A DNA stretch of 64,000 nt from Fen-1258 sp041658245 (GCA_041658245.1 JBBAAM010000005.1:38049-102048), one strand, 5' to 3'; shown: positions 16,890 to 26,192, counted from the first letter of the stretch. The notes: generated from the letters alone by a model not told the origin. Numbers and translations: made by a program.

Positions 16890-19589
16890 TTATGATTTAG
16901 CCGGATTCTTTTTATCCGGATTAATTCCCAAATCCTTAGCCGCTTTTTTTACAACTTCTGCTTTTAACTTTCCTTCTTTCATCAAAGAATAAAGTGTTGC
17001 ATAAACAATATGTTTGGCGTCCACTTCGAAGAAATCGCGCAAAGATGTTCTTCCTTCGCTTCTTCCGAAACCAAATGTGCCGAGAGAATGAAGCGGTCCC
17101 GGCAGCCATTTTGCAATTGCATCACTCGATAACTGAACATAATCTGAAGCTGAAATAAAAACTCCGCTCTCACCTTTTGTTACTTGAGAAACGTAAGGAA
17201 CTTTTATTTCTTTATCCGGATGGAACATATTCCAGCGTTCTGTTTCTTGTGCATCAAGATGTAAATTTTTGTAACTGGTTACACTCCAAATATCGGCTGA
17301 GACATTGTATTTACTCTCAAGAATTTCTTGCGCTTTTATTACTTCATTTAGAATTGTTCCGCTTCCCAACAAGTGAGCTTTTACTTTTTGGTCTTTAACT
17401 CCGCTCGTTCTAAATTTATACATTCCTTTTAATATTCCATCCTTAACACCTTTCGGCATTTCAGGCTTGCCTGCCGGCAAGGCAGGCTGGGCATAATTTT
17501 CATTCATTATAGTTATATAATAGAAAACGTTTTCCTGCTTTTCATACATTCTATAAATTCCATCACGTATAATTACAGCAAGCTCATAAGCAAAAGCGGG
17601 ATCATAAGTAACAAGATTTGGAACCGGATATGCGAGCAAATGTGAATTTCCATCCTGATGCTGTAAACCTTCGCCGGCAAGAGTAGTACGGCCTGCAGTT
17701 GCCCCAAGAATAAATCCTTTACAACGCATATCTCCCGCAGCCCAAACAAGATCGCCAATTCGCTGCATTCCAAACATTGAGTAAAGAGTAAAGAAAGGAA
17801 TTGTATTTATTCCGTGCGTTGCATATGATGTACCAGCAGCAATGAACGAGGACATAGAACCTGCTTCGGTAATTCCTTCTTCAAGAATTTGTCCGTTTTT
17901 AGCTTCTTTATAATAAAGCAAACTGTCTTTATCAACCGGTTCGTATAATTGTCCCGGGTGAGAATAAATTCCAACCTGTCTGAACAAAGCTTCCATACCG
18001 AATGTTCGCGCTTCATCGGGAACGATTGGAACAATTAAATGACCAAGCTCTTTATCGCGTAAAAGTTTTGCAAGAATTCTTACAAAGGCCATTGTTGTTG
18101 AAACTTCACGTCCTTCTGTGCCGGTATAAAATTCTTCAAATAATTCTTCCGAAGGAGTTTTAAGCGGTTTTGATTTAACAACTCTTTTAGGAATATATCC
18201 GCCGAGAGCTTTTCTTCTTTCTTTTAAATACTTGATCTCTGCAGAATCTTCCGGCGGACGGTAGAAAGGTGTTTTTTCAATTCCATCATCACTGATTGGA
18301 ATTGAGAAACGTGTTCTAAATTCTTTTAACTCATCTTCATTCATTTTTTTCTGTTGATGAGTAACATTCTTTCCTTCGCCCGCTTCACCAAGTCCGTAAC
18401 CCTTAACTGTCTTTGCAAGAATAACGGTTGGTGCACCTATATGTTCAACAGCAGCTTTGTACGCCGCATAAACTTTTTCGGGATCGTGACCGCCGCGTTT
18501 CATTTTTTCTAATTGTTCATCGGTGTATTTTTCTACAAGTTTTAATAATTCAGGATACTTACCGAAGAAATTATCCCGGATATATTTTCCATCGTGCACA
18601 ATATAATTTTGAGATTCGCCGTCAAGAATTTCATTCATTCTTTTAATCAGCGATCCTGATTTATCGGCAACAAGTAAAGAATCCCAATCACTTCCCCATA
18701 TTACTTTTATAACATTCCAACCTGCACCGCGGAAATTAGCTTCCAGTTCTTGAATGATATTTCCATTGCCGCGAACAGGTCCATCTAATCTTTGTAAATT
18801 ACAATTGATAACAAAAATTAAATTATCAAGTTTCTCTCGTGAAGCAAGAGAAATAGCACCAAGCGCTTCAGGTTCATCTGTTTCGCCATCGCCAAGAAAC
18901 GCCCAAACTTTTTGATCGCTAACTTTCTTTAATCCACGGTCTTCAAGATATCTGTTAAACCGTGCTTGATAGATTGCCTGGATTGGACCAAGTCCCATTG
19001 ATACAGTTGGAAATTCCCAGAAGTCGGGCATTAACCAAGGATGCGGGTAAGAAGAAAGCCCGCCGCCAGGTTTTAATTCCCTTCTAAAATTTTCCAATTG
19101 TTCTTTCGAAATTCTTCCTTCAAGAAAAGCGCGCGCATAAATTCCCGGTGATGCATGTCCTTGAAAATAAATTATATCTCCTTCACCATTTCCATCTTTA
19201 CCTCTGAAGAAGTGATTGAAACCAATTTCATAAAGCGTTGCCGCAGATGCGTAAGTTGAAATGTGTCCGCCTATTCCGGCTTCTTCTTTATTTGCACGGA
19301 CAACCATTGCCATTGCATTCCAGCGGATCAAACTTTTAATGCGTCGTTCGATTTCTCTTCCGCCTGGAAACGGCGGTTCTTGTTCTTTCGGAATTGTATT
19401 TATATATGGTGTGTTTGCAGTGAATGGAAGATCAACACCGGATTCGTGTGCGTATGTATCAAGATTATGTAACAGCTCTCTTACTTTTTCCGGTCCGCCT
19501 GATTGCAATACATACTCTAATGATTCCAACCATTCACGGATTTCAACTTCATCTAAGCCGGAATATCCGTTTTTATTATTTTCGTTCAT
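16890..19589 (-). CDS. aceE: Pyruvate dehydrogenase E1, homodimeric type
   Basis: 899 residues, the usual length of the single-chain E1 of the AceE family. It decarboxylates pyruvate with thiamine diphosphate and acetylates the E2 lipoyl group. GIGGHISTYASAATLYEIGFNHFF (residues about 108-131) and the TPP-binding GDGETDEPEALG...NCNLQRLDGP (about 235-275) are diagnostic, as is the C-terminal FGFGRSEGRTSLRDFFEVDA. Cytoplasmic. It is the first gene of aceE-aceF and probably of the two small membrane/exported genes behind them. The 246 bp upstream (19590-19835) separate it from the divergent RM gene and should hold its promoter, but I could not define one. Confidence 0.96.
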   Translation of the reverse strand: MNENNKNGYSGLDEVEIREWLESLEYVLQSGGPEKVRELLHNLDTYAHESGVDLPFTANTPYINTIPKEQEPPFPGGREIERRIKSLIRWNAMAMVVRANKEEAGIGGHISTYASAATLYEIGFNHFFRGKDGNGEGDIIYFQGHASPGIYARAFLEGRISKEQLENFRRELKPGGGLSSYPHPWLMPDFWEFPTVSMGLGPIQAIYQARFNRYLEDRGLKKVSDQKVWAFLGDGETDEPEALGAISLASREKLDNLIFVINCNLQRLDGPVRGNGNIIQELEANFRGAGWNVIKVIWGSDWDSLLVADKSGSLIKRMNEILDGESQNYIVHDGKYIRDNFFGKYPELLKLVEKYTDEQLEKMKRGGHDPEKVYAAYKAAVEHIGAPTVILAKTVKGYGLGEAGEGKNVTHQQKKMNEDELKEFRTRFSIPISDDGIEKTPFYRPPEDSAEIKYLKERRKALGGYIPKRVVKSKPLKTPSEELFEEFYTGTEGREVSTTMAFVRILAKLLRDKELGHLIVPIVPDEARTFGMEALFRQVGIYSHPGQLYEPVDKDSLLYYKEAKNGQILEEGITEAGSMSSFIAAGTSYATHGINTIPFFTLYSMFGMQRIGDLVWAAGDMRCKGFILGATAGRTTLAGEGLQHQDGNSHLLAYPVPNLVTYDPAFAYELAVIIRDGIYRMYEKQENVFYYITIMNENYAQPALPAGKPEMPKGVKDGILKGMYKFRTSGVKDQKVKAHLLGSGTILNEVIKAQEILESKYNVSADIWSVTSYKNLHLDAQETERWNMFHPDKEIKVPYVSQVTKGESGVFISASDYVQLSSDAIAKWLPGPLHSLGTFGFGRSEGRTSLRDFFEVDAKHIVYATLYSLMKEGKLKAEVVKKAAKDLGINPDKKNPAKS

Positions 19590-19835
19590 TATATATAATC
19601 CTTTTTTCTCTTCAAACTAATTGATAATAGGAAAACAAATTTGAGTGCCCGCTAATTAGCGCGACAAATTTAATAATTCTGTTGTTGTAATTCTAACCTT
19701 AATACTACTGTTGTTCTTACAATTAGATAACGAGGTCTATGAAAAAGAAGTTCCGTGCGCAGAAAAAATCTGTGTGGGTAAAGATTTCAGATGGAAATTC
19801 AGTAAGTAACCTTCGAGGTTCTAATACCACCAACG

Positions 19836-21092
19836 ATGTGTCAACGGATCACCGGATTATTTGGTGGCAAACAACAGAAGAGAGCCGATTACGCATTCCA
19901 TTTAGCTCCTAACTTTAGAGATGTTAAATTTTACGTTGAAGCAAAGAAACCTTCCAGAAATCTTTCCAATGCAGATGATTATTTTCAAAGCATCCGATAC
20001 GGCTGGAACGCCGGAACTCAAATAACTTTTCTCACCGATTTTGAAGAGTTTCATATTCTCGATTGCAGAATCAAACCGGATATTTCTTCCATTCTTAATT
20101 ACAAGATAAAACAGTATCACTATTCGGATTATTTGAACGAAGAGAAGTTTTCTGAAATCTATTGGCTGTTAAGCAGAGAAGCAGTTGCAGATAATTCATT
20201 AGAAAAGTTTACAGAAAGTTTACCAAAGCCAAAAGGTAAAGCTATTCTGAAAGGAACTCATAGAGGAATTTATCAATCAATAGATGAAGCATTTTTAGAA
20301 GAACTTGATGAGATAAGAGATTCACTTGCTAAAGCATTTAAGAAAGCTAATCCTCACTTAGAGAGCGAGCCGCTTACCGAAATGACGCAAAGAATGATTG
20401 ACCGTTTGGTGTTCATTAGATTTTTAGAAGACAAACAAATTGAACCGGATCATTATGTAAGCGAGTTTGCGAATTCTAAATCTGCATGGAAAGATTTTAA
20501 GATTGCATCAAGAAAGTTAGATGCAAAGTATAACGGAGTGGTTTTCAAGAAACATACTATTGACAGCGATAATTTTATTGAACCGGACGACAAAACATTT
20601 TCTTCAATTTGCGAAGGGCTTGCTCATCTTAACTCGCCTTATAACTTTGATATTATACCAATTCACATTCTTGGTTCTATTTACGAAAGATTTCTTGGTA
20701 AAGTTGTAATTGCAACTGATAAACGTGTCAGAATTGAAGAGAAGCCGGAAGTTAGAAAAGCGGGCGGTGTTTATTATACTCCTCAATATATCGTGAATTA
20801 CATTGTTGATAATACAGTAGGAAAATTGATAGAAGGTAAAACTCCAAAAGAAATATCGGGTTTAAGGTTTGCGGATATTTCTTGCGGCAGCGGTTCTTTT
20901 TTGATCACTGTATTTGACCGTATTTTAGAGCATCATAGAAAATGGTATCAAGATAATCCGGAACAGGCAAAAAGAGACGGATGTTATTTCCAAGACGGCA
21001 AATGGGTTCTTTCGTTAAAACAAAAACAAAAGATTCTTACCAATAATATTTACGGAGTGGATTTAGATCATCAAGCTGTAGAGGTAACTTAA
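19836..21092 (+). pseudogene. Type IIG restriction-modification enzyme, N-terminal half (interrupted)
   Basis: 418 residues: the nuclease/helical part of an Eco57I-like fused restriction-methylase, then the start of the methylase domain. KRADYAFHLAPNFRDVKFYVEAKK (about 15-38) fits the PD-(D/E)XK nuclease pattern (Asp plus Glu-x-Lys). GGVYYTPQYIVNYIVD and motif I, FADISCGSGSFL, mark the N6-adenine methylase. It ends at TAA (21090-21092) in the middle of a conserved block that continues in the same frame (VEVT-stop-LSLYLKLLEDE); CAA (Gln) is expected there. The N-terminus is also suspect: relatives carry some 60 more residues, and the frame has a stop at 19803. A +1-frame stretch just upstream reads NDVSTDHRI, so a second lesion is possible. 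Confidence 0.8.
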
Positions 21093-21113
21093 CTTTCTCT
21101 TTATTTAAAATTA

Positions 21114-22544
21114 TTGGAAGATGAAACCACGGCAACAACACAAGAAACATGGGTAATGTTCAAAGAGCAGTTGCTGCCGAATTTGAATAATAATATTGTG
21201 TGCGGAAACTCTTTAATTGGAACTGATATTCTGAACCTCACCTCAATCCTCCCCTTTGTTAAAGGGGAGGACGAAGGAGGGGTTGACGAACTGAAACTGA
21301 AGCCGATGAACTTTGAGGATGTGTTTCCAGAGGTAATGAGTAAGGGTGGCTTCGATGCGATTGTTGGAAATCCGCCGTATAGAATGATACAGCCTCACAA
21401 TACCGAAGAAAATTTATTGAAGTATATTAAAGAAAAATTTGAAGTTGCTTCTTTTAAAATAGATTTGTTCCATCTATTTATTAACCAAGGATTAAAGCTC
21501 ACTAAAAAGGAAGGGTACCTTAGCTATATTACTCCAACAACAATTCTGAATAATGTTTACGCCGAAAAGTTAAGAAAATGGATTTTGGATAACACAAAGA
21601 TCAAATTTATTGTCACATCGAAAGAAAGAATTTTTTCAGATGCCGATGTTTACACAACTGTGTTTGTTTTTCAAAAAAATGATAAAGGAAATAATGAAAA
21701 TGAAATTATGACGAGTTTTGAATTACAAAATTTAAGAACCGAGCAAAATCTTAAATATAATATTGTTAACCAATCTAACTTTCACAAAACAAATGGATTT
21801 GTCTGGAACATTTTATTAGATGAAAGGAATTTCAGAATAATTCAAAAAACAGAAAAAAATTCAGTTCCTTTAGAAGATATTGCTTTTATTAATCGTGGAC
21901 TTATTACTGGAGACAGGAATAAATATTTCTCTAATAATAAAATTAATGAACAGTATATAGAAATTTTAGCAGGGGCAGATGTCTTTCGTTATTATAGCAA
22001 CCAACCTAAAGAATATGTTTTATTTAAAAGACCAAAAACATCTGGTGGTTGCTGGGATAAGGAAGTGCATCTTGCCCAACATAAAATTATTATTAGACAA
22101 ATTGGATTTGAACCTACTGCAAGCATAATTATTGATCCAATAGCAGTCACGGGAAATATTTTTACAATACGACATAAATCGAATGACATAAATGTCGAGA
22201 AATTTGTATTAGCAATAATTAATTCTTCTTTAATTGAGTTTTATTGGAAAATTATGTTTGCGGATTTTAAGAATTCTTTTCCACAGGTCACCATAGAAAG
22301 TATTGCAAAAATTCCAATCAAAGGAGTTAACCAAACAACTAATAATAAATACTTTCAAGATCCAATAGTAAAGCTTGTAGACCAAATGCTCGAATCAAAA
22401 AAACAATTAACAAAAGCTAAATCAGAAAGCGAAAAAGAATATTTAGAAAAGAAATGTTCAATCATAGACAAACAAATAGACCAGCTTGTTTATGAACTGT
22501 ATGGATTAACGGAAGAAGAAATAAAAATTGTGGAAGGATTATGA
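21114..22544 (+). pseudogene. Type IIG restriction-modification enzyme, C-terminal half (methylase core and specificity domain)
   Basis: 476 residues in the same frame as the preceding half; the first available start is TTG at 21114. Methylase motif IV, VGNPPYRM, lies near residue 88 (adenine-N6 type), followed by a TaqI-like specificity region and the usual C-terminal coiled-coil (KLVDQMLESKKQL...LVYELYGLTEEEI). Separated from motif I this half should not methylate by itself unless the stop is read through. Between CGNSLIGTDIL and MNFEDVFPEVM there is an in-frame insertion encoded by a G-rich palindrome (21248-21270). The last eight codons are nearly duplicated at 23415-23439. Confidence 0.8.
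21248..21270. repeat. Palindromic repeat inside the type IIG gene
   Basis: CCTCCCCTTT and AAAGGGGAGG form perfect 10-bp arms around GTT. The same C-rich/G-rich style (CCCCTCCTTT...AAGGAGGGG) fills 23445-23542 and, more loosely, 30057-30077. Here it is read in frame as ILPFVKGEDEGG. Confidence 0.75.
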
Positions 22545-22597
22545 CTAATCACTTTGTTAACAAAATAGATTTATAAATAAAAGTAGCTCTGACAAAA

Positions 22598-22629
22598 GCT
22601 GCATTGCTGCATTGCTGCATTGCTGTGTT
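22598..22629. repeat. Octanucleotide tandem repeat GCTGCATT (4 units)
   Basis: Three perfect copies of GCTGCATT plus one variant (GCTGTGTT), in the gap between the type IIG gene and the HEPN gene. The 8-bp period differs from the 7-bp arrays elsewhere in the window. Confidence 0.8.
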
Positions 22630-22630
22630 G

Positions 22631-22657
22631 GGCGGCGGCTTAAAAACAACGTTAGGC
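22631..22657 (+). other. Integron attC-like right half site
   Basis: GGCGGCGGCTTAA followed ten bases later by GTTAGGC resembles the right half of integron attC sites (L' box GGCTTAA, core R' GTTRRRY). It lies 9 bp before the ATG of the HEPN gene, the usual cassette layout. A clear left half is missing; the octamer repeat sits where it would be. This is a resemblance, not proof. Confidence 0.35.
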
Positions 22658-22666
22658 TAATTAATT

Positions 22667-23341
22667 ATGGAATTAATGAAACTTTACAAATACTTTTCAA
22701 AAGAGTATAAGATAGCAGCTCAATCATACTATACTTGGAAATTAATTAATAATACTGTTAGTAAAGACTCTAAGATATATAACTCATTAAATGAAAATTC
22801 TACCACTTGGAATATTATTTTACACTCACTTCAATCGACCTATTTTATTGCATTGCGTAGAATATTTGATAATGATAAGAATACTTTTTCAGCTGAACGT
22901 CTATTAAACTCTTGTATCGAAAACATTTCTGAATTTGGGAAAGACAAAATTGCTGAAAGAAAAATAGATGCTAATGCTGAAAAGCCTGAATGGCTTGATA
23001 AATATCTTGAAAGTGTTTACCAAATTGAACGAAAAGACATACAAAAATTGCTTGATGAACTATTAAAACAAAAGGAAAAATATATAAAGATATTTAAACC
23101 AATCATTAATAAAGTTTTTGCGCATAGTGAAATAAAGTATTTGGAAAATTCCAAATCGTTATTCGTTGATGCTAAGATAGAAGATATTGAAGAAATATTA
23201 AACTTTCTATTTCAGATAGATATGATTCTTTTTGATTTACTGCACAATGGTAAATTTCAACAGATTGGAACTTATCACTGTAAAGAAGAAGAATATCTAT
23301 TAAAAGACATTATTCAATTATTAAATAAAATATCAGCTTAA
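22667..23341 (+). CDS. AbiU2-like HEPN-domain protein
   Basis: 224 residues, all-helical. The central ALRRIFDND (62-70) and the C-terminal INKVFAHSE (147-155) match the AbiU2-type HEPN family linked to abortive infection and toxin systems. In catalytic HEPN RNases the motif is R-N/D-K-x-x-A-H; here the Arg position is Ile147 while Asn148 and His153 are kept, so activity is doubtful. It sits between a broken RM gene and a DUF559 nuclease, i.e. in a defence-type island. The TAA stop lies in GCTTAAC (23336-23342), which fits the attC inverse core RYYYAAC. No antitoxin partner is obvious. Confidence 0.6.
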   Translation: MELMKLYKYFSKEYKIAAQSYYTWKLINNTVSKDSKIYNSLNENSTTWNIILHSLQSTYFIALRRIFDNDKNTFSAERLLNSCIENISEFGKDKIAERKIDANAEKPEWLDKYLESVYQIERKDIQKLLDELLKQKEKYIKIFKPIINKVFAHSEIKYLENSKSLFVDAKIEDIEEILNFLFQIDMILFDLLHNGKFQQIGTYHCKEEEYLLKDIIQLLNKISA

Positions 23342-23414
23342 CTGCTTAAAAAAGGATTTAGTCTGACGAAAAGTGAGAGTTTAATCATGCCTCCAAAATT
23401 TGCAAAAACGATCC

Positions 23415-23439
23415 AAGAAGAAATAAAAATTGTAGAAGG
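23415..23439 (+). repeat. Second copy of the type IIG gene's 3' end (25 bp)
   Basis: Twenty-four of 25 bases match 22513-22537, and both copies read EEIKIVEG followed by one codon and TGA. The copy forms the end of a tiny frame from ATG 23386 (MPPKFAKTIQ...). The two copies bracket the HEPN gene, which suggests insertion or recombination at the end of the RM gene. Confidence 0.7.
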
Positions 23440-23444
23440 TAACT

Positions 23445-23542
23445 GACCACCCCCTTCAATTCCCCCTCCTCAAAATGAGGAGGGGGATGTTTTTTTTATT
23501 CTTCCCCTCCTTTTTTTAAGGAGGGGAATACAAGGGGTGGTC
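23445..23542. repeat. 98-bp G/C-rich double-hairpin repeat
   Basis: GACCACCCCCTTCAATTCCCC at the left and the reverse complement of GACCACCCCTTGTATTCCCC at the right form outer arms. Inside are two strong hairpins, CCCCCTCCTC/GAGGAGGGGG and CCCCTCCTT/AAGGAGGGG. It starts at the TGA of the duplicated 3' end and stops just before the DUF559 gene. Confidence 0.8.
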
Positions 23543-23564
23543 AAAACAACATTAGAAAACAACT

Positions 23565-23927
23565 ATGCCAAGACTCCATAACAAAAAAGTACTAATCACC
23601 AAAAGGAAGCAGTTAAGAAACAGTGTCACACAGGCAGAAAAAATGCTTTGGTACGAACTGAAAAACAGCCAATTAGCTGGAAGAAAATTTAGAAGACAAC
23701 ATAGTGTAGGAAATTATATTTTAGATTTTTATTGTCCGGAAGAAAGATTAGCAATAGAATTAGATGGCGAACATCACGAGGATGATGAACAAAAAAAATA
23801 TGACCAAAAGCGAACCAAATTTCTGAATGGTTTAAAAATAACGGTAATTCGTTTTAAGAACACAGATGTAATATTCGGAAGAGATTCTATTGTTAAAAAA
23901 ATACTAGGTATGTTAAAGAAAGTTTAA
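23565..23927 (+). CDS. DUF559 endonuclease-like protein (PD-(D/E)XK fold)
   Basis: 120 residues. The family is related to Vsr-type endonucleases. Conserved elements: TQAEKMLWYELKN (22-34), GRKFRRQHSVGNYILDFYCPEERLAIELDG with Asp54, Glu65 and Asp67 as the likely metal-binding residues, then HH and RFKNTDV (97-103). DUF559 genes are often found as solitary accessory genes in Bacteroidota; their role is not settled. The gene lies at the end of the RM/HEPN island, downstream of a double-hairpin repeat, and is convergent with the CDF transporter. Confidence 0.85.
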   Translation: MPRLHNKKVLITKRKQLRNSVTQAEKMLWYELKNSQLAGRKFRRQHSVGNYILDFYCPEERLAIELDGEHHEDDEQKKYDQKRTKFLNGLKITVIRFKNTDVIFGRDSIVKKILGMLKKV

Positions 23928-23952
23928 ATTAATAATCGTAGAGGGCAATAAT

Positions 23953-24827
23953 TCAATGGCTTTCAGGTTCCGTGTGAACCATCACTTTTACATTTTTGAT
24001 TTTACTGCTGATTGCTTCTTCAACCATGTGCGAAATTTCATGCGCTTGATCTATGGTCATCTTTTTATCAACATGAATATTTAGATCAACAAATTTGTTG
24101 GGTCCGGATTCTCTAACTTTTATATCATGAAATTGTTTTACTTCGGGAATTTCTTTTACAATCCCATAAACCAATTCACTTAATCCTTGCGGAGCTCTAT
24201 CAACAAGAGCATTAAAAGATCTTTTACCGAGACGATAACTTACTGTTAGAACAATCACAGCAACAATCAATGCTGCAATAGAATCCGCATAATGAAAATT
24301 AAATGCAGCACCAATTAATCCAAGCAATACAACGGATGAGCTCCAAATATCCGTTGAAAAATGAAGAGCGTCTGCTTCAAGCGCCTGGCTGTCATGTTTC
24401 CTGGCAACCTTGTATAATGCACGTGAGCGGGAAAAATCAATTACTATTGATGTTACAATAACTACAAAACTCCAAACGGTTACTTCGATCTGGACTTCAT
24501 GCGTAATTAATCTTCTTATTGCTTCATAAATAATCCATCCACATGTTATAACAAGCAGAAATGTTTCGATAAGTGCTGAATAGTTTTCAATTTTACCATG
24601 ACCGTAATTGTGTCCTTCGTCGGGAGGAACATCGGCAAACTTAACAGCAAAGAAAGTTATTACTGCTGCAACAAGATCTAACGCAGAGTGGAGTGCTTCG
24701 GAAAGAATTCCCAAACTTCCTGTAAGCAACCCGATTACAAGTTTAAACGATGTAAGAAAGATTGCCGCAAGAATAGATGTAAGCGTAATAGATTTTTTTT
24801 TTTTGATGCTAAACTAGAATTACTCAT
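23953..24827 (-). CDS. Cation diffusion facilitator (CDF) metal efflux protein, frameshifted at a 12-base A tract
   Basis: A CDF inner-membrane transporter exporting divalent metals by proton antiport. From residue LTGSLGILSEALHSALDLVAA the protein is normal: metal-site EALHSALD, EGHNYGHGKIE, later DALHFSTDIWSS, and a C-terminal cytoplasmic domain ending HVDKKMTIDQAHEIS...VMVHTEPES. The uninterrupted frame begins only at TTG 24729 and lacks the first membrane helix. That helix (SITLTSILAAIFLTSFKLVIG) is encoded just upstream in the same frame but without a start. The ATG at 24827 (MSNSSLAS) reaches it only if the run of 12 A (24793-24804) is read as 13 or 10. Either a phase-variable tract or an indel is possible. 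Expected length about 291 residues. Confidence 0.82.
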
Positions 24828-24881
24828 TAAAGAAGTAATATTGTTTTTAGATGTAAGTAAATTTAATAATTCTCAATTAAA

Positions 24882-25214
24882 CTAATTTACCTTTTCCACA
24901 ACAACTGCAGTACCGTAACACAAAACTTCCGTAACGCCGCTCATAACTTCTGTAGCGTCATAGCGAACACCGAGCAAAGCATTAGCACCAATTGCTTGTC
25001 CATGCTGAACCATTAATTCAAATGCATCCGAGCGAGTTCTCTCGCAAAGTTCGGTAAATAAAGTAATGTTTCCGCCGAAGATTGTCTGCAGTCCTGCTCC
25101 GATGGTTCCAATAACCGAACGGGAACGAACTACAATTCCTTTTACTACACCAAGATTTTTTACAACTCTGTAGCCGTCAATTGTAAATGTAGTTGTAATG
25201 AGTGAGTGATCCAT
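24882..25214 (-). CDS. YbjQ/UPF0145 family protein
   Basis: 110 residues matching the YbjQ family: RVVKNLGVVKGIVVRSRSVI near the N-terminus, LCERTRSDAFELMVQHGQAIGANALLGVRYDAT in the middle and VLCYGTAVVVE at the end. These small proteins form pentameric rings and are annotated as putative heavy-metal-binding; their role is unresolved. It lies 54 bp upstream of the CDF gene's presumed start on the same strand, so a metal-linked pairing is possible but unproven. Confidence 0.9.
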   Translation of the reverse strand: MDHSLITTTFTIDGYRVVKNLGVVKGIVVRSRSVIGTIGAGLQTIFGGNITLFTELCERTRSDAFELMVQHGQAIGANALLGVRYDATEVMSGVTEVLCYGTAVVVEKVN

Positions 25215-25281
25215 ATTAATTTCCTTAATTATAGTCTTGGGATTTAACTTTTAGTTTTTTATGTCAAAATATTTTTGATGT

Positions 25282-25316
25282 TTTTATCCATTTTCCATCA
25301 TCCATTAAACATCAAC
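25282..25316. repeat. Degenerate heptanucleotide array (5 units)
   Basis: TTTTATC, CATTTTC, CATCATC, CATTAAA, CATCAAC in tandem. The TAA stop of the DUF72 gene (25305-25307, minus strand) lies in the fourth unit. Confidence 0.7.
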
Positions 25317-26192
25317 CATGCGGTTTGCCGCGCTATGTTTTAATAGATTTCTAATTTTTTGAATTGTCCGCGGTGCAGAACCTTCGTAGTGATTATTCAC
25401 ATTTAAGTAAACATCAACATCTCTCTCCAGCAATTGTAAAACCATAAAACAAATTTTTTCAATTTCATCATCTTTAGGATCAACAATTTTATTCCACTCA
25501 CCGCCCGTTCTTGTTTCAATACCCTGCTTATCCGGTCCATGTAATCTTATTACAGTAAAATCTTTAAAGTAATCCTTGTAGTGATTATAAATTTCATAAA
25601 TCGGCGGCATATCATATCCTTGCATAAATACTTGTCCCAATTTGTTATCTCTAAGAAATTGAAAGTAAGTCTCATTAAGATAATTCGGATTACGTGTTTC
25701 TATTGCAAATAAAAATCTTTCCGGTAGATTACTAACAAATTCTCTAAAGAGACCCTGGAATTCAAACTGAGATTTCATCTTCTCTGTATTTAAGTAATCA
25801 AATTGAAACATGAGCGGACCAAGATTTTTATGCAATGGTTTTATCGAATTTATAAACTCATTAAGTAAATCTAAAGAAAGGAAATGAGGATTGAGAACGG
25901 GTAGTTGGTCTTTATCAGATTTACTCAGATGAGTAAGCGTAATTGTGTTTGGAAGTTTAATTGAAAACTTGAATTGCGGTGTAACTGATTCTTTATAATT
26001 CTTAACTACATAACTCTGGGGCATAATAATGTTATTTATTCCGTAAAGAGAAGAAAACCATTGTGGTATTTCTACAGAATTAAAATATGCCGAATACTCT
26101 TTTAAATAATTTATTTCAGGATTGGCAGAATAGATTAATCCTTTCCAGGATTCATATTTCCAGCCGCAAGTTCCAATTCTTAATTTAGCCAT
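25305..26192 (-). CDS. DUF72 family protein (YecE-like)
   Basis: 295 residues with the TIM-barrel-like DUF72 signature: IGTCGWKYESWKG at 6-18, NSVEIPQWF near 40, FKFSIKLPNTITLTH near 75, GPLMFQFDY near 122, ETRNPNYL near 166 and DVYLNVNNHYEGSAPRT near the C-terminus. Family function is not established. The last four residues and the stop are encoded by a heptanucleotide array. It is 14 bp downstream of the haem-binding-domain gene and probably cotranscribed. Confidence 0.88.
   Translation of the reverse strand: MAKLRIGTCGWKYESWKGLIYSANPEINYLKEYSAYFNSVEIPQWFSSLYGINNIIMPQSYVVKNYKESVTPQFKFSIKLPNTITLTHLSKSDKDQLPVLNPHFLSLDLLNEFINSIKPLHKNLGPLMFQFDYLNTEKMKSQFEFQGLFREFVSNLPERFLFAIETRNPNYLNETYFQFLRDNKLGQVFMQGYDMPPIYEIYNHYKDYFKDFTVIRLHGPDKQGIETRTGGEWNKIVDPKDDEIEKICFMVLQLLERDVDVYLNVNNHYEGSAPRTIQKIRNLLKHSAANRMVDV

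Noticed and set aside
19261..19620. Open frames opposite the start of aceE
   Set aside because: Antisense shadows; aceE itself is unambiguous there.
23386..23445. Mini-gene MPPKFAKT... of 19 codons
   Set aside because: Its second half is a duplicate of the RM gene's end and it has no independent support as a coding sequence.
24729..24731. TTG at 24729 as the true CDF start
   Set aside because: It would remove the first membrane helix, which is encoded intact immediately upstream in the same frame; a frameshift at the A tract explains the data better.
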